Positions 1 to 7,378 of a stretch of 21,524 nt of DNA are shown piece after piece. The stretch lies in the NCBI GenBank assembly GCA_035291705.1, contig DATDRM010000068.1, positions 1 through 21,524 on the forward strand, in the 5' to 3' direction. Every line of letters starts with the position of its first letter. The stretch's first letter is position 1. The position numbers and the translations under genes are program-made. This stretch comes from DATDRM01 sp035291705. Lineage in GTDB: Bacteria > Chloroflexota > Anaerolineae > Anaerolineales > UBA4823. The notes beneath the pieces are model-generated. The model was not told where the DNA came from and searched no databases. It saw only the letters and a list, made by a program, of their open reading frames with translations.

Positions 1-1
1 A

Positions 2-1843
2 GGTATTTTCGTAGCGGGTGCTTTCGCTGAACCGAAAGACATTCCCGAGTCAGTGATCGAAGCCTCGTGTGCTGCCGCCCAGGCCTCCGCCCTGCTGGGA
101 GAAGCCCGGGGTACGCTGACCCGAGAACCAGAATACCCCGCGGAACGCGATGTCGGCGAAGAACCACAGCGGGTAGGCGTTTTCATCTGCCACTGCGGCA
201 TCAATATCGGATCAGTTGTGAACGTCCCAGAGGTGGTCGAATACGCCAAGACTCTGCCGGGCGTGGTCTATGCTGAACATAACCTGTACACCTGCTCCCA
301 AGACACACAAGAACGCATCCGCCAGCGTATCCAGGAACAGGGCATCAACCGCGTGGTTGTAGCCTCCTGCACCCCACGGACGCACGAACCTCTCTTCCAG
401 GACACGCTCCGCCAGGCCGGGCTCAATCCGTACCTGTTCGAGATGGCCAATATCCGTGAACAGGACTCGTGGGTACACCGCTCTGTCCCACAAACAGCTA
501 CCGAGAAGGCCAAGCAGCTGTCCGCCATGGCTGTCGCCAAGGCGCGGCGGTTGCGCCCTATCTCACGTAACACCTTTGGCGTCAGTCGCCAGGCCTTGGT
601 GATCGGCGGAGGCCTGGCCGGGATGACCGCCGCGCTGTCTATTGCCGGGCAAGGTTTCGGCGTCTTCCTGGTGGAGCGGCAATCTGAGCTGGGTGGCAAC
701 CTGCGCCATATTTATACCGGAAAATCCGAGAAGGATAACCCACAAAAGCTGTTAGGTGAGCTGATCGCCACCGTCAATTCCGAGCCGCGCATCAGCGTGA
801 TGACTGAGAGCGAGGTCGTGGACATCAGCGGATACACCGGACAATTCCGCACCAGCCTGCGCAAGGCGGATGGCACAACCCTGGAACTCCAACACGGCGC
901 CATCGTGGTCGCCACGGGGGCGAGAGAGATCTCCCCCTCCGAATACCTGTATCAGGTACATCCCCACGTCCTGACCCAACGGGAGCTGGAAGAGCGCCTG
1001 GCCGATCCCGGTTTTGTCGATAGCCTGGCGGGGCGTAATCTAACCATGATCCAGTGCGTTGGCTCGCGCGACCAGAACCACCCGTATTGCTCGCGGATCT
1101 GTTGCACACAAGCTCTCAAGAATGCGCTCGCTATTAAACGACAGGTGCCGCGCGCCAATCTTACCGTGCTTTACCGTGATCTGCGTAGTTATGGCTTCCG
1201 CGAAGCGCTTTACCGCCAGGCGCGCCAGGCGGGCGTCGTCTTCCTTGAATACGACGAGGCCGATAAGCCTCAAGTGGCGCCTGATAATGAAGGCCAGCTG
1301 CGGGTCACGCTAGCCGTCCAACCCGAAAATGAGACCATGACGCTGCTGGCGGATTGGCTGATCCTCAGCGCCGGGATCGAAGCCGAGCCTGGCAACCCTG
1401 CCCTGGCGCAGTTGCTCAAGGTGCCGCTTAATGAAGCCGGCTTCTTTCTGGAGGCGCATGTCAAGTTGCGCCCGGTGGATTTTGCCGCCGAGGGCATCTT
1501 CCTGGCTGGTCTGGCGCATTCACCGCGCTCGATCGAGGAGACTATCGCCCAGGCTCAGGCTGCCGCTGTGCGTGCAGTCGCCTTGCTATCCAAATCTCAG
1601 CTGGCCGCTCCACCGATCGTCGCCAGCGTTAATCCGAAGCTATGCGCCGCCTGCGGGCTGTGCGTGGAAGTTTGCCCATATGGGGCCCGGCGGCTTGAGC
1701 CAGGCATGACACACGCTGAAGTGGTCGAGGTTTTATGCCAGGGCTGCGGCGCGTGCGTGGCAGCCTGTCCCAACAAGGCCAGCCAGCAGAAAGGATTCGA
1801 GTTCAGCCAGATGTTCGCCATGATCGAGGCGGCGAGTCTCTAA
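2..1843 (+). CDS. hdrA: Tandem (duplicated) HdrA-like protein, 5' end outside the window
   Basis: This is a flavin- and Fe-S-containing HdrA, the electron-bifurcating subunit type of heterodisulfide reductases. The frame is open from the first base. Before the GTG at 53 it reads GIFVAGAFAEPKDIPE, which is the C-terminal 'VAGA..PKDIPE' signature of an HdrA. A second HdrA then begins: CHCG near visible residue 63, an ASCTPRTHEP segment, an FAD-binding GGGLAG near 201, CVGSRD...YCSRICC near 352, and two C-terminal CxxCxxCxxxCP ferredoxin motifs starting near 548 and 579. The gene therefore encodes at least two HdrA modules in tandem and only the second is fully visible. That module lacks the internal ferredoxin insert and the cysteine pair that follow the first FAD motif in canonical HdrA. 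The next gene, mvhD, is the usual HdrA partner. Family assignment is firm; the two-module structure rests on about 20 residues of the first module. Confidence 0.9.
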   Translation, partial: GIFVAGAFAEPKDIPESVIEASCAAAQASALLGEARGTLTREPEYPAERDVGEEPQRVGVFICHCGINIGSVVNVPEVVEYAKTLPGVVYAEHNLYTCSQDTQERIRQRIQEQGINRVVVASCTPRTHEPLFQDTLRQAGLNPYLFEMANIREQDSWVHRSVPQTATEKAKQLSAMAVAKARRLRPISRNTFGVSRQALVIGGGLAGMTAALSIAGQGFGVFLVERQSELGGNLRHIYTGKSEKDNPQKLLGELIATVNSEPRISVMTESEVVDISGYTGQFRTSLRKADGTTLELQHGAIVVATGAREISPSEYLYQVHPHVLTQRELEERLADPGFVDSLAGRNLTMIQCVGSRDQNHPYCSRICCTQALKNALAIKRQVPRANLTVLYRDLRSYGFREALYRQARQAGVVFLEYDEADKPQVAPDNEGQLRVTLAVQPENETMTLLADWLILSAGIEAEPGNPALAQLLKVPLNEAGFFLEAHVKLRPVDFAAEGIFLAGLAHSPRSIEETIAQAQAAAVRAVALLSKSQLAAPPIVASVNPKLCAACGLCVEVCPYGARRLEPGMTHAEVVEVLCQGCGACVAACPNKASQQKGFEFSQMFAMIEAASL

Positions 1844-1860
1844 GATCACCATGCATCCCA

Positions 1861-1902
1861 TTTCACACATCGCGTTTCACGCATCACGCTTCACGTTTCA
1901 CG
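1861..1902. repeat. Short imperfect tandem repeat (TTTCACG-type) in the hdrA-mvhD gap
   Basis: The 102-base gap between the tandem HdrA gene and mvhD contains successive 7-8 base units of the form TTTCACA, TTTCACG, CATCACG, CTTCACG and TTTCACG. A degenerate relative, CGTTTTACGCATCAAG, lies at 10700-10715 in another gap of the same operon. No stem-loop with a T-tract is visible. The function is unknown; it could be a simple expanding repeat or a site recognised by a protein or RNA. Confidence 0.6.
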
Positions 1903-1945
1903 TACCTATTAATCAACAATATCTATTCACCAAGAGGTATCCAGC

Positions 1946-2377
1946 ATGAACAACGACAACCACTTCGAGCCCCACATCTTGGCCTTCCTCTGTAACTGGT
2001 GCACCTATACCGGCGCAGATCTGGCCGGCACCTCGCGCCTGCAATATCCACCCAATGTGCGCGTCATCCGCACCATGTGCAGCGGCGCCGTCGACCCGGT
2101 GTATGTGCTCAAGCCCCTGTTGGACGGCGCCGATGGGGTGTTTATCGGCGGCTGCCATCCTGGTGATTGTCACTACCAGACTGGCAATTATAAAACCCGC
2201 CGCCGTTACGTCGCCCTGACGGAGATTCTCAAAGCTGTTGGATTTGACGAGCAGCGAGTGTGGCTGCGTTGGATCAGCGCCAGCGAAGGTCAAAAATTTG
2301 CGGAAACGATGACCGAAATGGTGGTTGCCATCAAAGAATTGGGGCCAAACCCAATGCGCACGTCCTGGACGGTCTGA
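1946..2377 (+). CDS. mvhD: MvhD-like [2Fe-2S] subunit (HdrA electron-transfer partner)
   Basis: MvhD is the small iron-sulfur protein that passes electrons from a hydrogenase, formate dehydrogenase or other donor to HdrA. This 143-residue protein matches the family in size and in its cysteines: CNWCTYTGAD at residues 16-25, MCSG with C45, and GCHPGDCHY with C70 and C75. These are the ligands of the MvhD [2Fe-2S] cluster. The start is the ATG at 1946, preceded by AGAGG at 1933-1937. It lies between an HdrA and an FrhB-like gene, 12 bases upstream of the latter. No hydrogenase subunits (MvhA/G) occur in the window, so the donor is more probably one of the neighbouring flavoproteins. Soluble, no membrane segment. 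Confidence 0.93.
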   Translation: MNNDNHFEPHILAFLCNWCTYTGADLAGTSRLQYPPNVRVIRTMCSGAVDPVYVLKPLLDGADGVFIGGCHPGDCHYQTGNYKTRRRYVALTEILKAVGFDEQRVWLRWISASEGQKFAETMTEMVVAIKELGPNPMRTSWTV

Positions 2378-2389
2378 GAGGATGGGTCA

Positions 2390-3514
2390 ATGAATACAAT
2401 GCTTCCGCTCCAAAACGGCGATCCACTCATTACGGTTCGGGGATTCCTGCGACAACTATTAGAAACCGGCGTGGTCGAAGCCATCTTCCTGCCGCTTGAG
2501 GTGGACGGTGGGGCGACCCTCCCGGCCCTGGTGGCCGATCCAGCCTGGTTAGATCAGGCTGACCCGTTAACGCCGGTCATGCCGATTAACAGCGCCCGGG
2601 CAGTCTCTGCCTTGACCAATAAGCATAGCCCGGCGCGCCTGGGTGTAGTGCTGCGGCCCTGCGAAATACGCGCCTTGATCGAGCTGGTCAAGCTGCAACA
2701 GGCTACCTTGGAAAACGTCACCCTGATCGGCCTGGATTGCCCGGGCACGTATGAGGTGGCCGAGTATATAGAGGGAAAGCACGCCGGTCGAATCACCCTG
2801 GCAGACTACCTGGAGGTCGCCGGGGATGACCGCCAACCTGCTCTCGTAGGACCTTCCCTGCGCCCTGCCTGCCAGATGTGCGACCAGCCCGTCCCCGAGC
2901 ATGTAGATATTCATCTGCGCCTGTTCGGCCTGGGGACGGATCAAGCCATTCCAGTCACATTGAGCGACGAGATTGCTGAAAAACTCGGACTATCGCAGGT
3001 TTCACAGCCAGCAGCCGATGGGCGTCAAGCAGTGGTCGATCGCCTGACTGCTGCGCGCCGGCAGGTGCGGGAGAAAGAACTGGCAGCTATCCGCGAACGC
3101 CTGGACGCGGATGGCGGTCTAGCCAGCTTATTTGCCACCTGCATCCGCTGCCACAACTGCATGACCGTCTGCCCGATCTGCTATTGCAAGACCTGTCTGT
3201 TCAAGACGGCAGCCTTTGACCATCCGCCGGAGCATTACCTGATCGCCGCCAGGCGCAGGGGCGCGGTGCGCATGCTCGGCGACACGTTGCTTTTTCAATT
3301 GACGCGCCTCAACCATATGAGCGCCTCGTGTGTCAGTTGTGGCATGTGCACCTCCGCCTGCCCGGCAGACATCCCGGTCGGGGCGATCTTCAGCGCCGTT
3401 GGCGCTCAGGTGCAGGCCGCCTTTGATTACCAGCCAGGGCGGGACGTGTCCGATCCCTTGCCATTGATCACATTTCAGGCCAACGAATGGACCCAGATAG
3501 GCGAGGAGAAATGA
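2390..3514 (+). CDS. FrhB/FdhB-like Fe-S flavoprotein, copy 1
   Basis: This 374-residue protein resembles the beta subunits of F420-reducing hydrogenases and formate dehydrogenases, which bind FAD and Fe-S and exchange electrons with F420, NAD(P) or ferredoxin. Visible signatures are LRPCEIRAL with C91, CQMCDQP starting at C161, and a C-terminal dicluster ferredoxin: CIRCHNC...CP from C251 with extra downstream cysteines (CYCKTC), and CVSCGMCTSACP from C314. It starts at ATG 2390 with GAGAGG at 2376-2381, 12 bases after mvhD. Its stop overlaps the ATG of the next gene (ATGA), which indicates translational coupling to the HdrA-GltD fusion. It is the first of three paralogues in this operon. 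The electron acceptor cannot be told from sequence, and F420 use is only one option. Confidence 0.8.
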   Translation: MNTMLPLQNGDPLITVRGFLRQLLETGVVEAIFLPLEVDGGATLPALVADPAWLDQADPLTPVMPINSARAVSALTNKHSPARLGVVLRPCEIRALIELVKLQQATLENVTLIGLDCPGTYEVAEYIEGKHAGRITLADYLEVAGDDRQPALVGPSLRPACQMCDQPVPEHVDIHLRLFGLGTDQAIPVTLSDEIAEKLGLSQVSQPAADGRQAVVDRLTAARRQVREKELAAIRERLDADGGLASLFATCIRCHNCMTVCPICYCKTCLFKTAAFDHPPEHYLIAARRRGAVRMLGDTLLFQLTRLNHMSASCVSCGMCTSACPADIPVGAIFSAVGAQVQAAFDYQPGRDVSDPLPLITFQANEWTQIGEEK

Positions 3515-6249
3515 CTAATTCGGGAGTAAAAGCTACCACATCCAGCGAATCGAACGGGAGGGGTCCCGCCGCCCTGGTTATCGGCGGCGGCATCGCCGGG
3601 ATTCAGGCCGCGCTTGACCTGTCCGATGCTGGCTTCCACGTCTACCTGGTGGAACGCTCGTCCAGCATCGGCGGGCGGATGTCGCAACTGGACAAGACCT
3701 TCCCAACCCTGGATTGCTCATCCTGCATCCTCACGCCAAAGATGGCTGACGTGCCTCGCCGGCCGAACATCACCCTATTGACAGGCAGCCAGGTGGTGGC
3801 GGTCAGCGGAGAACCTGGAGATTTCCACGTCACGGTCGAACGTCAGCCGCGTTATGTGGATGTGGACAGCTGCACCGGCTGCGGCTTGTGCGCCGATGTT
3901 TGCCCGGTAGTGATGCCAAGCGAATTTAACGCCGGTCTGGCCACGCAAAAGGCAGTCTACCGGCGTTTCCCGCAAGCCATTCCAGCTGCCTTTACCATCG
4001 AGAAGCGCGCCTCGCCGTGCAAGATCGCTTGCCCGGCGCACATCCCGGTCCAGGGTTATGTCGCCCTGATCGCCGAAGGCAAGTTCAAGGAGGCCTGGCA
4101 GCGTGTGCGGGATGCTGGGGTGCCTTTCGTGGGCACCTTGGGGCGGGTTTGCTATCACCCCTGCGAAAGCACCTGCAAGCGTGCCGACTGGGATGAACCT
4201 GTCGCGATCTGCGCCCTCAAGCGCTTCGCTTACGATGCCGGGGCCGAGCAAGACATCCCCCAACCATCCCCCCGCCAGTGGGATGAGCGCGTCGCCATTG
4301 TCGGGGCTGGGCCAGCCGGTTTGACAGCCGCCTACGAGCTTTTGCGGCGCGGTTACGGTGTCACCGTGTTCGACTCGCTTCCGGTCGCCGGCGGCATGAT
4401 GGCAGTTGGAATCCCAACTTACCGGCTGCCCCGGGAAGTGCTGGATCACGAAATCCAATACATCTGCTCGTTAGGGGCAGAAGTCCGCCTGAATTCACCA
4501 GTAGGCAAGGACGGAGGCCCAAGCCTGGATGACCTCCGCCGTGAGTACGACGCCGTTTTCCTGGCTGTGGGAGCCCATGGCAGCAGCAAGCTGGGCGCTC
4601 CGGGGGAAGACCTGCCCGGCGTTTTCCAAGCATTGCCCTTCTTGAGAGATTTAAACCTGGGTCGCGAAGTTAAAATCGGTAAGAAAGTGGCGGTGATTGG
4701 CGGCGGCAACTCGGCTATCGACGCTGCCCGTTGCGCCCTGCGCCTCGGTGCAGAAGTGCACCTGCTATATCGCCGCTCGCGCCTTGAGATGCCGGCTGCA
4801 CCGCACGAAGTCGCGGCCGCCGAAGCCGAGGGCGTTGAGCTGACTTTCCTGGTCGCCCCCACTCGCGTCTTGGAAAAGGATGGCAAAGTAGCCGGGGTGG
4901 AATGCATCCGCATGGAGCTGGGTGAACCTGACGCCAGCGGTCGACGAAGGCCCGTTCCACTCCCTGGGTCAGAATTTATTGTTGAGGTAGACACGTTGAT
5001 CGCGGCCATCGGGCAAAACGTCGAGTCAGAAGGATTCGGCTTGGAGACCAAGTGGGATCGGGTAGTAGTCGATCCGCTGACTTTGGAAACCTCTTTGCCT
5101 GGGGTTTTCGCTGGCGGGGATGCTGTTCTCGGCCCAGCTTCTGTAGTCGAAGCCATCGGCGCTGGCATTGAAGCCTGTGAGTCGATCCACCGCTTCCTGC
5201 GCGGCCTCGACCTGTGCACAGGCCGGCAGCCCTCCCAGCCCAGGCCGCAGGACATCATTGTAGAACCGCTTGAACAAGTCCGTCGGGCAGCGCGCCTGCC
5301 TATGGTCGAACTGCCTCCAGCGGAACGGATTTCCGGTTTCCGGGAAGTCGAGCAAGGCTATACTGCCGAACAGGCGCTGGCAGAAGCTCAGCGCTGCCTG
5401 AGTTGCGCGGTTTGTTCGGAGTGCATGCAATGCGTCGTCGCTTGCGAACGGGGCGCTATCCGGCATGATGACCAGCCAACGCAATTAGAGCTGCAGGTAG
5501 GTGCCATGATCGTCGCTACCGGTTATGACATCTTCGACCCACGCCGCAAGCCCGAGTTCGGCTATGGCGTGTATCCGCAGGTCATCACCACCCTGGAGTT
5601 CGAGCGGCTGGCGTCGGCCTCCGGTCCAACAGCGGGCAAGATCACCCTGAACGGCCATCTCCCCAAAAAGGTTGTCTTTATCCAGTGTGTAGGTTCCCGC
5701 GACCGCACCCTGGGCCTGCCGAATTGTTCGCGCGTCTGCTGCATGGCGGTCGCCAAGCAGGCTCACCTCGCTCACGACCGCCTGCCGGGCGCAGAGATCA
5801 CCGTCTTTTACATGGACGTGCGCGCCTTCGGCAAAGGCTTCGAAGAATTTTACGACCGTGTGCGCAATGAAGGTGTCATCTACCGGCGGGGCAACCCCTC
5901 CGAGATCGTAAAACGCGGCGATAAGGTGGTCGTGCGCGCCGAAGACACCCTGCTCAGCGAACCAATAGAGGTCGAAGCCGACCTGGTCGTCTTAGCCGTG
6001 GGCATGCTGCCTCGCCAGGACGCAGACGACCTCTCCAAAACGCTCAACCTGGCGCGGGGTGAAGACGGGTATTTCCGAGAAAGCCACCCCAAGCTGCGCA
6101 CGATGGAAAGCAATGTACCGGGCGTGTTCCTGGCGGGTTGTTGCCAGGGGGCAAAAGATATCCCTGACACGGTTGCCCACGCCAAAGCTGCCGCCTCCGC
6201 GGCGATGATACTGTTAGCCAGAAAAGGAGCTGGAAATGCTTCAGATTGA
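3511..6249 (+). CDS. HdrA with an inserted GltD/NfnB-type NAD(P)H oxidoreductase module
   Basis: This is a 912-residue fusion. Residues about 15-150 are HdrA: an FAD-binding GGGIAG, TLDCSSCILTPKM near 68, and ferredoxin motif CTGCGLCADVCP near 121. Residues about 164-567 are a GltD/NfnB-type domain. It has N-terminal Fe-S cysteines (CKIACPAHIPVQGY; VCYHPCESTCKR), an FAD motif VAIVGAGPAGLTAAY near 261, and an NAD(P) motif GGGNSAIDAAR near 395 followed by YRRSR. HdrA then resumes with CAVCSECMQCVVAC near 632, CVGSRD...CSRVCC near 726 and FLAGCCQGAKDIPDT near 873. The protein lacks HdrA's N-terminal CHCG domain and its C-terminal diferredoxin. The ATG at 3511 is preferred over the in-frame ATG at 3487 because it overlaps the upstream stop and has GAGGAG at 3503-3508. 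It probably supplies or accepts NAD(P)H electrons for the complex. Confidence 0.9.
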   Translation: MTNSGVKATTSSESNGRGPAALVIGGGIAGIQAALDLSDAGFHVYLVERSSSIGGRMSQLDKTFPTLDCSSCILTPKMADVPRRPNITLLTGSQVVAVSGEPGDFHVTVERQPRYVDVDSCTGCGLCADVCPVVMPSEFNAGLATQKAVYRRFPQAIPAAFTIEKRASPCKIACPAHIPVQGYVALIAEGKFKEAWQRVRDAGVPFVGTLGRVCYHPCESTCKRADWDEPVAICALKRFAYDAGAEQDIPQPSPRQWDERVAIVGAGPAGLTAAYELLRRGYGVTVFDSLPVAGGMMAVGIPTYRLPREVLDHEIQYICSLGAEVRLNSPVGKDGGPSLDDLRREYDAVFLAVGAHGSSKLGAPGEDLPGVFQALPFLRDLNLGREVKIGKKVAVIGGGNSAIDAARCALRLGAEVHLLYRRSRLEMPAAPHEVAAAEAEGVELTFLVAPTRVLEKDGKVAGVECIRMELGEPDASGRRRPVPLPGSEFIVEVDTLIAAIGQNVESEGFGLETKWDRVVVDPLTLETSLPGVFAGGDAVLGPASVVEAIGAGIEACESIHRFLRGLDLCTGRQPSQPRPQDIIVEPLEQVRRAARLPMVELPPAERISGFREVEQGYTAEQALAEAQRCLSCAVCSECMQCVVACERGAIRHDDQPTQLELQVGAMIVATGYDIFDPRRKPEFGYGVYPQVITTLEFERLASASGPTAGKITLNGHLPKKVVFIQCVGSRDRTLGLPNCSRVCCMAVAKQAHLAHDRLPGAEITVFYMDVRAFGKGFEEFYDRVRNEGVIYRRGNPSEIVKRGDKVVVRAEDTLLSEPIEVEADLVVLAVGMLPRQDADDLSKTLNLARGEDGYFRESHPKLRTMESNVPGVFLAGCCQGAKDIPDTVAHAKAAASAAMILLARKGAGNASD

Positions 6250-7363
6250 TAGCCGCCAATTCGTCCAGGAACACGGTTTATTGGCCTGCATCCAGTGCGG
6301 CAAGTGCACCGGGGGCTGCCCGATGGCCATTAAGACCAGGCTTAACCCGCGCAGCCTGATTTACCGATTATTAATATCAGGGAATGGATTCGACCTGGAA
6401 GGGCGTGAAGAATTATGGGACTGCACAACCTGCGCCACGTGCTTCAGCCGCTGCCCAAAGCTGGTCAACCCGATGGAGGCTGTGATCGCCCTGCGCGGCG
6501 CCTTCGTGGAGAAGGGCCGTGTCCATCCCAATGTAAAGACCGCCCTGGAAAGCACCTTCCGGCATGGCAATCCCCTAACCATGCCGCGCGAGGACCGTGC
6601 TGCTTGGGTGGGTGATATGGCAGTTAAATCCATCGAGCAGGGTGCCGAGTACCTGTATTACGTCGGCTGCACGCCTTCTTACGACCCGCGCGTCCAGGGG
6701 GTGACGCGTGCCATCGTTAGCCTTCTTCAGGGCAGCGGGCTGGACTTCGGCATCCTGGGCGCCCAAGAGAATTGCTGCGGAAGCGAGGTGCGTCGCCTGG
6801 GCGAGTTGGGTCTGTTCGAGATGATGGTGGAAGAAAACCAGGAGACCCTCAAGAGCCTGGGCGTCACACGCATGTTCACGACCTCGCCCCACTGCTTCAA
6901 CGCCTTTAAAAACGATTATCCAAAGAATGGCTTCCAGGTGCAGCATTACACCCAGGTCATGGCTGGCTTACTGGAAACCCGATCCTTGTCCTTCTCGAAA
7001 CCTTTCGAGAAGTCGGTCACCTACCACGATCCTTGTTATCTGGGCAAGCATAATGGCGTTTTCGATGAACCGCGCAAGGTGCTGAAGGGCATCCCGGGGC
7101 TCACCCTGGTTGAGATGGATCGCTCGCGGGAAAAGAGCCTGTGCTGCGAAGGCGGTGGCGGGCGGATGTGGCTGGAAGGGACCAACCCGGGGACGCGCCT
7201 GGCGCAGATGCGGGTCAAGGAAGCCCTGGAGACCGGCGCGCAGGTGCTGGCCACCGCCTGCCCCTTCTGCCTGCTGACCCTGGAGGAAGCCGTTAAGCAC
7301 CTCAACGCCGAGGGGCAGATGCGCGTCATGGATATCGCCGAAATTGCGCTGCAGGCGCTGTAG
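6236..7363 (+). CDS. Fused HdrC-HdrB (CCG-domain Fe-S oxidoreductase)
   Basis: This 375-residue protein joins an HdrC-type dicluster ferredoxin to an HdrB-type catalytic part. Ferredoxin motifs are at C18-C21-C24-C28 and C63-C66-C69-C73. The HdrB part has two CCG motifs, the ligands for non-cubane [4Fe-4S] clusters in HdrB. The second is complete: C267, C303-C304, C342 and C345. In the first, C145 and C180-C181 are present, but the closing CxxC reads SPHC, so S217 replaces a ligand cysteine. The start at ATG 6236 overlaps the end of the HdrA fusion by 14 bases, with AAAGGAG at 6223-6229. In characterised systems HdrB reduces CoM-S-S-CoB; bacteria lack that substrate, so the real one is unknown (another disulfide or an acyl-CoA-linked partner). 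Confidence 0.9.
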   Translation: MLQIDSRQFVQEHGLLACIQCGKCTGGCPMAIKTRLNPRSLIYRLLISGNGFDLEGREELWDCTTCATCFSRCPKLVNPMEAVIALRGAFVEKGRVHPNVKTALESTFRHGNPLTMPREDRAAWVGDMAVKSIEQGAEYLYYVGCTPSYDPRVQGVTRAIVSLLQGSGLDFGILGAQENCCGSEVRRLGELGLFEMMVEENQETLKSLGVTRMFTTSPHCFNAFKNDYPKNGFQVQHYTQVMAGLLETRSLSFSKPFEKSVTYHDPCYLGKHNGVFDEPRKVLKGIPGLTLVEMDRSREKSLCCEGGGGRMWLEGTNPGTRLAQMRVKEALETGAQVLATACPFCLLTLEEAVKHLNAEGQMRVMDIAEIALQAL

Positions 7364-7378
7364 ATCGGAGGCTGAGAG

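Noticed and set aside
3487..3510. Earlier ATG for the HdrA-GltD fusion
   Set aside because: ATG 3511 overlaps the previous stop as ATGA and has a well-spaced GAGGAG; the 8 extra residues have no support.
4446..5258. 270-codon open frame on the minus strand
   Set aside because: Antisense shadow of the GltD-like module; Ser/Arg/Pro-rich translation without domain features.
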